This document shows positions 10,271 to 21,514 of a stretch of 64,000 nucleotides of DNA, piece after piece. The notes beneath the pieces were generated by a model. The model was not told the DNA's origin. It saw only the letters and a list, made by a program, of their open reading frames with translations, and did no database searches. The position numbers and the translations under genes are program-made. The stretch covers positions 9,896,239 through 9,960,238 of the forward strand of contig CM028377.1 of NCBI GenBank assembly GCA_013146195.2, in the 5' to 3' direction. Each line of letters starts with the position of its first letter. Position 1 is the first letter of the stretch. The DNA is from Codonopsis lanceolata. Taxonomy: Eukaryota > Streptophyta > Magnoliopsida > Asterales > Campanulaceae.

Positions 10271-11048
10271 GTATTGGATCCCTAATATTCTGTCTCCGTG
10301 AATATTTTTTTTATCCTATAAATAAAATGTAAATATACATACTTTACGGATATGTACATATTATTATCGTGTGTATTTAGATAATATTTGTTCTTTATCT
10401 CTGTTTATATTTTTAGACTGCATAAATAAGTTTTTTCTCTTTAGTTAGATTCTTTTTTTATGTAACGTAAATAATTGCTTTCTCTTCCTTTTTAGCCTGG
10501 TTTGTATAGGATAATTTATAAAATATTTATTTTATCCTGTATTTGTTTCGTTTTTGTTTTTATTCCATTTTTTTTTTTGCTTCAACGAAAATAAGTAAAA
10601 ATCTTCCTTTATTTTCTTCTCCCTATATGCACTTTTGATCCCTGGACTAAATACATAATACTAAAATAAGTAGGTTAACAATCATTTGAGACCGAAAGGA
10701 CGAGTTGGGTGTTTAACCCCTTTCTAACTCGTAACTTAGCCCCCGAACCCCATAATTTTTGTTTTTGTCCGTTTACCATTTTAAATGAAGGTGGTGACTA
10801 TGTACATATTTTTAGAATCCACAACAAGGCCAAGCGTATTCAACATGCTAAAAGTTTTGAAACCATTTGTTTCTCACGTAACGAAGCCGGCGAAACACAA
10901 GCTTTGACTATCACCTAGCTTATCAAAGAGTTACAAAAGATAGAGTTCATAGCTAGCTCATGAGTTTTGATGATAAAATTATTTTTATTAAATTAAGCAC
11001 AAGTTATCTAAACTAATTCTAATAAGTTTAAGTAAGTCATGCAGGGGT
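10271..11048. other. Retroelement leader-like sequence, no gene
   Basis: The segment holds AT-rich DNA, then a stretch at about 10,690-10,800 (GGGTGTTTAACCCC, CCCCGAACCCC, GGTGGTGACT) that resembles the LTR-end/leader region of plant Ty3-type elements. Beyond 10,920 nothing is recognisable until an 11.05-kb boundary that looks like a copia PPT/LTR start on the minus strand. Confidence 0.4.
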
Positions 11049-11062
11049 TCAACAATCTCCCT
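11049..11062 (-). other. Second copia-like PPT/LTR junction
   Basis: CAACAATCTCCCTCAATTTAC is read on the plus strand here. It parallels CAACAATCTCCTCCTATTTG at the confirmed junction at 12,541. On the minus strand this gives a purine-rich tract followed by TGTTGAA, suggesting a fragment of another LTR to the left (about 10,920-11,053). Confidence 0.4.
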
Positions 11063-11289
11063 CAATTTACTTAAATCATTCTTCTAAGTAGAGAGTAATC
11101 AAAACACGATAAGTAATAGTAATTCCGCTCAAATATATTCAATTAACCGAGTTCCATGAATTCAGTTTATACCCCTGCAAAATTGTTAGAGAGAGTAGAG
11201 ATAACGTAGGTAAAACAATTGAGTCTAAATACAATAATTTTCTACCAAAAATATCTTGCAAAAAATGGAAACTCTTATTTATACAACAT

Positions 11290-11500
11290 AATTAATTCAC
11301 TTGTCAAATAATGAGTAGTTGGCCATATCTTGGAAATACAAATATGACTATATAATTATCATTACATTTTGAATTGATTCATAAGTTCGAGAAAAATTGA
11401 ACATCGTCTTGAACTAGCAAATAATGACTAGTTGTTCATGTCTTGAAAACACAAATGTGACTATACAATTATCTTAAATTGCTTGATAAATGATCCAAAT
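11290..11500. repeat. 85-bp imperfect direct duplication
   Basis: About 11,302-11,388 and 11,413-11,497 share CAAATAATGA(G/C)TAGTTG, ATATGACTATA and the following AT-rich stretch in the same order, with roughly 20 percent differences. No gene is present. Confidence 0.65.
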
Positions 11501-11540
11501 AAAAAAATTAAATAATGACAAATTATATTAATACTTCTAT

Positions 11541-12545
11541 AAGTCCATATGGCAATAGTTAAGGCTAGAGGGGGGGGGTGAATAGCCTTTAAAAACTTTT
11601 GGTGGTTGATTTGTAAAGCTTAAAAGATTTGCAGCGGAAAACTGATTTTGTCAGTCAGCTGAGAAGTTGGTCAGCTGGCTGACACAACTGTTTTAAAAGA
11701 AAATTTTCTTCAAAAAACTGATCACTGTATATGAGAAGAAATTGAAGTACAAACTAACTGAACAATTAAGCAAATGATTGTAGTTAACTGACTGACACTT
11801 AATCAGTAAAAAAAACTTCTTAAGTGTTGAATCAGTTTGCAAAAGTATAAGAGGCGGCTGACAATTCAGTTGAAGTGGTTCCTGAGATAAGCGCTACGTC
11901 CCACTACCAAGTTGGTCGACTTGGATTTTGAAGTGCACTAATTTTATTAAAAATCTATTTGATCTCTAATGGATCAGTGTACAACAAAAGACCGGTGTTT
12001 GGGGAGAATGATTGAGAAACAATCAGACTCGTGAAACAAATTGACTGAGTTCTAAATAATTTGAAATGAAATACTCAGTATTTGCCTAAACAATAACTAG
12101 AGAGAAATATTCAATGAAAAATATCTAGCTAAAGTTTTCTTGAAGACAACGTCTGAGAGATTTAGAGTAGAAGGTTTCTTGACTTCAAAAATTGTTGTCT
12201 TCACAAAATTCTTCCAGTGGGTATTTATAGATAGTCTTCAAAAGCAACCCGTTAGGAACACATTTGAATTTGAAAAATGTGTTTTGGTAGAGGCAAGATC
12301 TCAAAGGATCTTGAGGGATATTATATTGCAGGATATCTACCAAAAACACAAAGTAGGAAAAAGTTAGTACAAGTGTATGATCAATCAAATAAGGAAAGGT
12401 AAACTGGTACTTAAGTACGTAGAGATCAGCTATGATAATTGGCTGACAGAAATGATATGCAGCTGACCAAATATAATCTAATTTTCCTGGCTGACAATCA
12501 AGTGGAATGTTTTTAAGCAAATCTTTTTAAGTGCAAGATTCAACA
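11541..12545 (-). mobile_element. 3' LTR of minus-strand Sirevirus-like copia element 1
   Basis: On the minus strand the LTR begins at 12,545 with TGTTGAATCTTGC right after the polypurine tract. It ends near 11,541 after a C-run and CTCTAGCC, the same ending style as the other two copia LTRs in this window (CAACCCCC...TTCTAGC). Several CAGCTG/GCTGAC words, typical of this element, lie inside it. The exact 3' end is blurred by mutation and no target-site duplication was found. Confidence 0.75.
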
Positions 12546-12558
12546 ATCTCCTCCTATT
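12546..12558 (-). other. Polypurine tract of copia element 1
   Basis: On the minus strand the bases read AATAGGAGGAGAT, directly before the LTR start TGTTGAATC. This is the plus-strand DNA primer site for reverse transcription. The same AGGAGGAGAT occurs before the LTR at 24,877. Confidence 0.85.
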
Positions 12559-12779
12559 TGCTTAAAACCATTCACTTGAAAGCAGAAAGCCAAAAACTTT
12601 TAAAGATCCTGCAAAATTTATGTTAGTACCACAAGCAGATAATGTGATGAGAAATAACTGAAAACTTAAGAACAATGCCCAATGTAAGGTACAAGTAAAA
12701 CGAGAGTTTAAAAGTTTGTTCAGAGTTAAGAGAGAGAGATGAAATATCCGATTGGCTGATGTGGATCCTTCAGTTGTTT

Positions 12780-15700
12780 TGGTTTGCTTCAACTGATGGA
12801 CCAACTTCAGCTTCATTTTTAGTTCTTTGCGGCTTCACTTCGCACTTGTTCTGTTCTGCTTGAGTTTCTCCTTGATTCTTGGTTGGGGTTACTTGGGTCT
12901 CTTACGTGCTTCGAGTTCGGTTCTTTTCGGCATTTTCTTCTGCGCTTCGGTGTCACAGGTGATCGAGCATCGGCTTGATCGTTGCTGAGAATCGGTTTCG
13001 ACCATGTAAGCATCGGCTTCGAGCTTTCTGCTTCTTCTCCTCCTGAATGGTTTGAAGCAGAGCTGCTTCAGCATTGAAGGCACGGTTGGACCACTCTTGT
13101 TGGTAGAGTAAGATAGTCCTCCAGTCATCCATATGGGCTTCACGAGGAGCACCAGCAGCAATGGCAGCTTGCACCTCGGTGGTAATGATCTGGGTGAGGT
13201 TTGGGAGCAGAGAGGCAACTTGCTGTTGAAGTGTAGCAATCTGATGTGTCTGACGTGTAAATGCTGACTTCATATGCAAATGATGAGTATATAAAAGGTC
13301 GAGCTTAGGCAGAGAGAGAACAGGCGGCGAGAATCTTGGCGAGGTGGTTGAGAGGGTTCAGGCTCATTTGAGAATAGCTGATGGGTGTGAATGTCAGCAT
13401 CCTCAGGGTCAGGTGGGAAAAAGACATCCATGGGATAGGCAGGGGCATGGACTTCTGGTTCAGGTGAGGGGGTAGGCATGTCTTCAGGAAAGATAATTTT
13501 GGTGCCAGTAGGACGAAGCAAAGCCTTGGAAACAATCTGTCTTTGTTTTCTAGCTTTCCTACTGGCCAACTGTGAGGGGCTGAGAAGAGACTCATCCTCA
13601 GATGTGGACTTGGATGAATCAGATGAAGAGCCCTAAGGCAGTGTGGTCTAGAGATTTTTCAGAGGAGAGGGAATCAACAGCTTCTTCTATGGAGGGCTCA
13701 GGTTGAGTAGGTTTGAAGGTAGACACTGAAAAGAGTGAGGATGTGTGAAGGAGAGATCGAGGCGAGAATAAGCAGAGGGGAGGCTTGGTTTGGGTGAGAA
13801 GGTATGTCAGATGTGGGAAGAGGAAGAGAAGCAGCTGCAGTGTCAGCTGAAGAGATAAGGATAGCAGCTGATACCACAGGTGCAACTGACACAGTGGGAA
13901 TTGAGGCAGGGATGGTATCAGTCAAGGGAGCAATGGGAAGGGTTGTGGTGACTGACACAAGTGGCATTGGTTGGGGAATGGCTGACACAGCTTGAGCAGG
14001 AGTGGAAGTGACTGACACTGGTGTGGTGGAAGGCAGAGTGACTGACAAGGCTGGAACTGATGGAAGAGTAACTGGAAGAGGAATTGAAGGTTGAGGAGCT
14101 GGGACAGATGTAGGTAAAGTGGGAAGAGCAACAGTTGTAGGTGGAATGGAAGATGAGGCATCAATGGTTGGAGTGAAGGATGGAAGAGAGATAGGTTGCA
14201 GAGTTGAGGTGGAGATGGCTATGTGCGGTGAGGTAACAAGCTGGAGTGGTTGTGGCGACACAACAAATGGAGCAGTGAAGGAGTGATATGAGGAGCAGTG
14301 GGTATGGATTCAGTAATCAAAGGGGCTGGTTGTCTTGACATAGCATCTGGAAAAGCTGTGTCCATGGAAGCTCCTCCCGGCATGGAGGCCATCCGTCTGT
14401 GTAATTCTATATAGGCTTGGTTTGCAGTATTTACTGCATCCTGGACATATTTATTGGCTGCTCTCGGATCTGGCTAACTTGGCTGGTGAGGTTGTTCCAG
14501 TCTGGTTGAGGTCATCATCTTCGGCGGTGCAAGTCTGCCAACCAGGAAGGGATCATTTGAGGGAAGAGAGGGTAATTCATGGACCTTGTTATACATTGTC
14601 CAGACCAAGTAAACTAACTCATCTTGCACAAATCTATCATTTGAAAGATAGAAGTTGTTCCAGAGTAATGGAAGGGGATCAAAGTATTTGCCATAGTTGA
14701 CTACTAAGTCTTCTTGGCTGAGGTTAGGAGTGACAGGGTATAAGACATAGGGTCTCCTTTTGAGGTTATGGTCAATGTATTTGATTGGGTTGACAGGGGG
14801 CTTGTCAGTTTTCTTCTCCTCATGGAAAGAGAGGAGAAACTGAACGAAATATGGCAAATGGTCTATAGGGAAGACCCAGTTAGGAGGGATTGGTACTGGA
14901 TTAGCCTGGTAATAGGAATGCCTAGGATGGAAGGTAGGATTCCTAATTGGAGGGAAAAACTTAATAGGTGCAGTGTTGGGTGACCTAGGATCAGAGGGGG
15001 GAGAGATGGGAGCAGGATCAGTTGCAGTAGTGGGGGAGAAAGGGACAAAGGTACCTGGATTGAGCTCAGGATTCCTTCTCTGTCTCTTTGCAGCAGTATC
15101 AGCTGCCAGTGTTAGTCTCCTCCTCCTTGGTTGCCTTCTTTCAGTGACTTCAGCCTCTTGCATATCAGCTGGCTGACCAATCATTGTTGCAGGTTCATCT
15201 TGACTAGTGACCACGTCTTTGGTGACCGGTTCTTGTCGTCCACAGTGACCCCTTGGTGGCTGAACTCTTGTTGGCTGAACACTTGGTTGAGCTACTTCAG
15301 CTTGATCACCATCATCAGCTGGCTGACTGGATGACACAGCCGTGAGAGCTTGGGTCCTTGTCCTTCTTGGCCTCTGCTTGGCGTGGTGGAGCCTCTGACC
15401 AAATCTGCTTGAAATACTAGCTCGCCTAATGTCAGCAGCAACATATTTCTTGACCTTGACAGGTTCAAGGTCACCAATGTTGATAAGCATATCTTTGGCG
15501 AGGAATGGACGAAGGAAATGATTGATTATCAGGTGATGGGTGAGCCTAGGATTTCCAGATTCCATGTTCTCCTTGTACTTTGCAATGTTTACTTTGACAC
15601 ATTCTACCAGAATAGCTCCCCAGTTCATCTCACAGTTCTCCACAATTCCTTCCATAAGAAACATCTGAGCCTCAGTAATCTTATCATGACCACCAGACTT

Positions 15701-16130
15701 GATTATCAGGCATTTGTCTATCACTGTGGCTAGGGCATAATGAAGAGGAGCAAATCGATGCTTGTGCCTGTCGAAAGCAAGCTCAACTGGAACCTCACCC
15801 CTCATGGTAATCCACCCAGCTCGTTGGGTGTCGGCAGGAATGGTGTAGGTTGTAGAGCCGTCGTCATAGAGGCGGGAAAAGCGGCGAGATGGTTTCAGAG
15901 TCAAAAACTATGGGGACTCCTCGATATTACCTATGAGTGAAAATGGGTCATTTGGGTTTTCCTCCATACCCATGAAAAATTCTTGATTAGCGGCAGCGAA
16001 GGTTCGTATGTTGAAGGCGGCAGAGGTAATAGTCCATTTGCGGTGAGTAAATGGATCGGTTCAAGCCTAGTGGTTCTTCATTCGGAGATACCACATCGAG
16101 AAGGCATCAGCTAGCTGGGTTCAAAGCCAT
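12780..16130 (-). pseudogene. Sirevirus env-like third ORF, copia element 1
   Basis: A long minus-strand coding region lies downstream of pol. It starts at ATG 16,130, two bases after a 3' splice site (TGTTTCAG|AG ATG). The main frame (15,904-14,474) carries a conserved block with LHYALATVIDKCLIIKSGG and ENCEMNWGAILVECVK. A Pro/Thr-rich stretch follows (about 14,261-13,700), then a charged segment and a predicted helix or coil near 13,250-13,000 (IATLQQQVASLLPNL). Frameshifts near 16.1, 14.3 and 13.6 kb and a stop near 15,909 make it a pseudogene. Position after RNase H and before the 3' LTR matches the env-like ORF of some Sireviruses. No signal peptide or clear membrane segment was seen, so an envelope role is unproven. 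Confidence 0.75.
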
Positions 16131-16259
16131 CTCTGAAACAATTAACAGATATGTTAAGAACTTTTGAAAGCAAAAAGAAAGAAGGATTTGAGAGAAATGG
16201 AGAGTACCGAAAGATTCTAGGGTTAGGGTTTGAGTGAAGAAGGATTTTTGAAGAAGATG

Positions 16260-17030
16260 AAGTTTGTAGAGAGAAGGATTTTAGAGAGAGAGAGAGGTAA
16301 GTGAAAAGTGAGAGAGTGAGTGTGTTTTTAAAAGGGATCAGATACGTACGGACTCTTATAGTGGGTTTTAAAAGTGAAGATATGGAGTGTAGTGATAAAG
16401 TACACAGAATTTTGGTTTTTGTGATAAAAATAGCAATTTATGACAGATAGTCATTATCACAATGATGAGCCGTTTTTGTGAAAACACGTCATTTCAACCG
16501 CCAGAGTTGGTGGGATAGTGGAAAGGTCGTTTTGGCTTTTCAAGAAAGTTTCGCGAGTTCCAAGGAAAATAAATGGCGGGAAATAAATGAGGAATTTTAA
16601 ATAAATTATAGATTAAGTCTTAGCTGAGATACGATCGGCTTTGACTTAAGGCTTAGAACTACAGACGGTGTGTTTGTTAATCACTGTGTTGTCAGCTCAG
16701 GGATATAGATATGTCAGCTGGACAATTTGTCAGCTAATAAGTGTCAGCTGTGAATGTTTGTCAGCTACTGGCTGACATTTTTATAATAATTCAATCAAGG
16801 AATGAAGAGAAGTTTTGTCAGCTGAAGGTTGTCAGCTGAGAAGCTTTGTTGTACATGAGCTTCATGTGTCAGCTACTGGCTGACAAATGTTTCCTTGTGC
16901 TACTGGCTGACAAATACTTGCTTGCTGATATAAATTGTCAGCTTGATACATAACCTTGCACAGTTTAGACAATCCAAATACATCTTTCTATGACATTATA
17001 AGCATTCCTAATTCTCCTCTTAAGAATTCA
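16260..17030 (-). repeat. Pol-to-env spacer with palindromic GTCAGCTGAC motif cluster
   Basis: Between RNase H and the env-like ORF, at least nine copies of GTCAGCT occur at 16,691-16,943, many extended to GTCAGCTG or paired with GGCTGACA. GTCAGCTGAC is its own reverse complement. The same words recur in the env-like ORF and in the LTR of this element, but not in the copia elements at 20-26 kb and 39-44 kb. The rest of the spacer is AT-rich and non-coding. Confidence 0.8.
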
Positions 17031-19972
17031 AATCTGATGTCAGCTTTCAAGGCTTTTGTAAAAATGTCAGCTAATTGAAATTCAGTAGGAACATATTCTA
17101 GCGAACATTTCCTTTTCAACATGATCTTTTAAAAATGATATCGATGTCTATGTGCTTGGTTTTAGAATGCATGACGGGGTTTTTAAAGCGATATAGCGAG
17201 TATTATCACAATAAATAGAGACGAGGTTCCCATAGGCATTTCATAATCCAATAGTTGTTGTTTCATCCAAAGAATCGAGAACAACGACTTCGGCAATATA
17301 TTCGACCGGTAGTTGAAGTGGGCGGAAGCTTGCTTTTTGCATGCCCAAGATATCGATGCATTTCCAAGGCCGACATGTTCCACTGGTGCTTTTTCTATTA
17401 ACTGCAAGGCTGCAAGGTCGACATCTGAATATCTGTTAGATTAAAGAAGAGTCTACGGATACCAAATGCCAAACTTTTCGGTATCAATTAAATATCTAAT
17501 GATTCTTTTTCTTTGCAATCATATGAGATTCCTTAGGATTAGCTTGAAAAGCGAGCACATATACATCTGCAAACATGATATCAGTGCTAGCGGTTAAATA
17601 AAGAAAGGGATCAACTATACCTCGTACTCGGTTGTATTAAGCGGCTTACCCTTTTCATCGGTGACTAGATGACATTCAACTCCCATTGGAGTGTTTGCTG
17701 AATTGGCTTCTTGAAGATTGTATTTCTTGATCAGCTCTCTAGTGTATTTAGATTGATGGATAAAAATTCCTTCCTCAGTTTGCTTGATTTGCAAACCTAA
17801 GAAGTAAGTTAGTTCTCCCATCATACTCATCTCAAACTTTCCTTTCATAAGATGCTCAAATCTCTTGCACAAAATTTCATTAGTAGATCCAAAAATAATA
17901 TCATCAACATAAATTTGAACTAGTAAAATATTACCTTTGTGCTTTAAAGAGAAAAGTAGTATCGATTTTACCTCTTTGAAATCCTTTTTCCATAAGGAAT
18001 TTGGATAGGGTTTCATACCATGCTCTTGGTGCTTGCTTAAGACCATAAAGAGCCTTTCTTAGCTTGTATACATGGTCATTCTTTTTAAGATCAATGAAAC
18101 CAGGAGGTTGCTCAACAAATACTTGTTCTTGAAGGTCTCCATTTAAAAATGCACTTTTTACATCCATTTGATATACTTTGAAGTCCTTGAAGGTTGCATA
18201 AGCAAGAAATAATCTGATGGCTTCAAGTCTTGCCACAGGAGCAAAAGTTTGATCATAGTCAATGCCCTCCTCCTGTCTATATCCTTGGGCTACTAACCTT
18301 GCTTTATTTCTTGTAACATTTCCATCTTCATTCAACTTGTTTCTGAACACCCATTTAGTTCCAATGACTTGTTGATCTGTGGGTCTAGGCACAAGTTCCC
18401 AAACTTTGCATCTTTCAAACTGATTTAGCTCTTCTTGCATGGCCTCAATCCACTGAGGATCTTCCAAGGCCTCATCAATCTTTTTGGGCTCAATGGAAGA
18501 GACAAAGGCATGAGAATCAAGAGTTTCATTTTTGGAGCTACTTCTGGTTCTTAGGCCAGCAAAAGGATCTCCAATGATATTTGAAACTGGATGATGTCTA
18601 GCTTCCCTAATTTCTTTAGGAAGATCTGCAAGAGGTTCAGTTTGAGAAGGTGGAGATGGATGAGTGTCAGTTGGCTGAATGGTTTCAGAATTAAGAGTGT
18701 CAGCTGTCTGATCTAATGATATAGGGTTAAGATTGTCTTTGGAAGGTTGTTAGCTGAACATTGTCGACTTCTTGAGGCTCATTATGAATATCTATAGTTT
18801 CTGTAGGAGGAGTTGAGAATGAAGGATTATTTTGAATTGAACCAGTACTGTTACCTGTCTCAAGCATTTCAAAGTTGTTAGTAGAATCAGGAGTCTTATA
18901 TGACTCCAATAAACTTGATTCATCAAAAGTAATATGCATAGATTCAACAATTATTTGAGTTTTTCGATTATAGACTCTATAAGCTTTGCTATGTTTAGCA
19001 TAACCAACAAAAATACTTTCATAAGCTTTTTCATCAAATTTACCTCTGTAATCACCACCATTGTAGTGAATGAAGCATTTGCACCCAAAGATTTTAAAGA
19101 AAGCAATGTTAGGGTTCTACCTCTCCATATTTCATAAGGAGTCTTACCATGAAACTTGTTTATGAGATCTATTTTGAGTAAAACATCTGTGTTGACGACT
19201 TACGCCCAAAAATATTTTGGCAATTTTGCTTCACTATCATTGTTTTACAGCTTCATCGAGTCTGTTCTTCCTTTCGGCTATACCATTTCTTTGGGGTGTT
19301 CTTCTTTGCTGAAAAGTTATGATCAATTCCATGATCATCATAGTATGTGTCCATCCCAAGATTTTTGAATTCTGTACCATTGTCAGATCTAACACTTATG
19401 ATCTCACATTCCTTTTGAGTTTGAAGATTTGAATAGGGAAGTGAGAATCTGTAAGTTTCATCTTTTGGATTGCATCATTTCAACCCAGAAATATATCGGA
19501 GTAGTCATCCACAACAACTAAGGTATACATGTTTCCTCAACTTGCGGTTGTTCTGAGGGGCCAAATAAATCCATGTTAAGAAGCTCGAGTTCTTTTGGTA
19601 GAAAGACATGGTTTTGGTTTAAGAAGGTTTTGTTATTTTTCCCAAAATACAAGCATCACATTTTTTGTCGTAGGAAAATTTATGGATGGCAAACCTTTTA
19701 CCAAATCTCCTTTTGAAAGTTTTGAAAGATACTTAAAGTTCAAATGTGAAAGTCTTTTGTGCCAAAGCCATGAATTTTGGAAATATTATTTGCTACTAAA
19801 CAAATTTGAGTATTGTTATCTAAAGAAAGTAAATCTATAGCAAAACATTTCTTTTTCTTGAACCGATGAGCAAAATTTCATTTGTGAGATATATTTTGAT
19901 AAAACAATGTGGAGGAGAATGAAGCGGCTCATACCTTTATCCGAGAAATTGTAGAGATACTTAGAAGATTGG
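17030..19972 (-). pseudogene. Copia pol: integrase, reverse transcriptase, RNase H (element 1)
   Basis: Minus-strand pol is truncated by the N gap at its 5' end. It contains GAG-pre-integrase (WHKRLSHLNFKYLSKL, about 19,780-19,730) and the integrase core start (NMYTLVVVDDYS, about 19,540). GIDHNFSA (about 19,320) and GCKCFIHYNGG (about 19,080) follow. RT spans 18,470-17,615 with KVYQMDVKSAFLNG, YGLKQAPRAWYE and IYVDDIIFGSTN, where YVDD is the catalytic motif. RNase H follows to about 17,030, ending EYVPTEFQLADIFTKAL. A frameshift near 17,940 splits RT, and others lie in integrase and RNase H. gag is absent, presumably inside the gap. Confidence 0.92.
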
Positions 19973-20072
19973 NNNNNNNNNNNNNNNNNNNNNNNNNNNN
20001 NNNNNNNNNNNNNNNNNNNNNNNNNNNNNNNNNNNNNNNNNNNNNNNNNNNNNNNNNNNNNNNNNNNNNNNN
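19973..20072. other. 100-N assembly gap
   Basis: Exactly 100 Ns, the usual placeholder for a gap of unknown size. To the left is minus-strand copia pol cut in GAG-pre-integrase; to the right is plus-strand copia pol starting within RT. The two are in opposite orientation, so the join may span a large unassembled region or be wrong. Confidence 0.98.
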
Positions 20073-21130
20073 GTCTGGGCTTCAGCTCTCTGGCTTTGAA
20101 GCAAGCTCCTCGAGCTTGGTATGAAACTACATCCAAGTTCTAATTGAACAAGGATTAGAGTGAGAGGAAGAATAGACACACCTTATTCATCCTCGAAGCA
20201 CAAAGCCATTCTCTTACGGGTACAAATCTATGTGGGCGACATCATCTTTGGATCAACTAACTCAAAGCACAAATGCGAGTGGAAAGGCGTGCAAAGCAAG
20301 TTCGAGATGAGCATGATGGGCGAACTTACCTATTTTCTAGGGCTGAGATACAACAGACTTCGGATGGAATCTTCATCGGCCAAACCAAATATGCAAAGGA
20401 ACTAATCAAAGTTTGGTCTTGATTCGGCCAAAGGATTTGAAACTCGATGTCTCTGGCGCCATCTTGACAAAGATGAAAAACAAGAGAACATGACCAAGTA
20501 TCGAGGAATCATAGGTTCACTTCTTTACGCTAACTGGCTAAGTAGGCGACATTATGTTTGTTTGTTTGTGTTTGTGCTAGATTTGAGGCGGATCGAAGGA
20601 GTCACATTTGCTTGCTGCCAAGCGTATCATCGGATATGTTTCAAAAACAACAAATCTAGGCATCGGTACTCGAAATCCAACAACTTCAATCTAGTTGGAT
20701 ACTCGGATGCAGATTATGCGAAGTGAAGCGAAGAAGCACCCGGTGGGACTTGTCAATTTCTTGGAAGCAGAGACTTGTCGTAGTCTTGCGAAACAAGGAT
20801 CGGTGGCAAACTCAACCACGAAGCCGAGAATATATTGCGGCATGCAGGCTGGCGCTCTCAAGCTGCTATGGATGAAGCAACAACTAGTGGACTACAACAT
20901 AAAGGCGGCGCGATCATGTGTGATAACACATCGGCTATCTCGATCTCCAAAATCGATGATGCATTCAAAGACAAAGCACATTGATATTCGTTATCATTTT
21001 CTCAAGATCATGTGGAAAAAGGTAACATCGATGCGGAATATGTTCCAAGCGAGCATCAATTAGCGGAACATTCTCACAAAACCCTTGGATGCCACCAGGT
21101 TTGCTTATTTAAGGAGAAATCTTGGTATGA
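20073..21130 (+). pseudogene. Copia RT C-terminus and RNase H (element 2)
   Basis: The plus strand starts inside RT at ALKQAPRAWYE (about 20,088), then IYVGDIIFGSTN, where the catalytic YVDD has become YVGD, and EMSMMGELTYFLGL (about 20,310). RNase H follows with KYRGIIGSLLYA, GYSDADYA (about 20,697) and HIDIRYHFLK (about 20,980). Many frameshifts and stops are present. It is clearly related to element 1 but belongs to another subfamily. The 5' half is missing at the gap. Confidence 0.88.
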
Positions 21131-21514
21131 TTGATCCTATTGCTTAATTAATATTTTGTTAATGTTTCTTTCATACTGGTAGACCCGGTAACAGATTAGT
21201 CTAATCGGAAGACGTAAGTTCTTCTTTACCGGAAGACCTAAAGGTTAGTACTCTTACTTAGTCTATTTTTGATGAAGAGGTTTCTAAAGCAATAAAGGGG
21301 GTCAAGGACGAAATTTAGTACTTAAGAAAATATCTTAAGTTCCCGCTTTTTCAAAACTGATATTTTCTCGCCTTTAAATAGTCCTCGAACCGTCATTTCC
21401 AAACTTTACGAAACCCTTTGAATAGAAATTTCTCTCTCTCTCTCTCTCTCTCTCTAGTAACTACTTTCTGCAAATTCACGTTCTTCTTCTTGTTTCTTCT
21501 TCTCATCTTCAACA
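21131..21514 (+). other. Pol-to-env spacer of element 2 with GGAAGAC motifs
   Basis: Non-coding spacer. TCGGAAGAC (21,207) and ACCGGAAGACC (21,229) are family-specific short motifs repeated in the LTR. A (TC)n run occupies 21,430-21,455. The (TC) run and C/T-rich stretch before ATG 21,515 look like a 5' leader. Confidence 0.6.
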
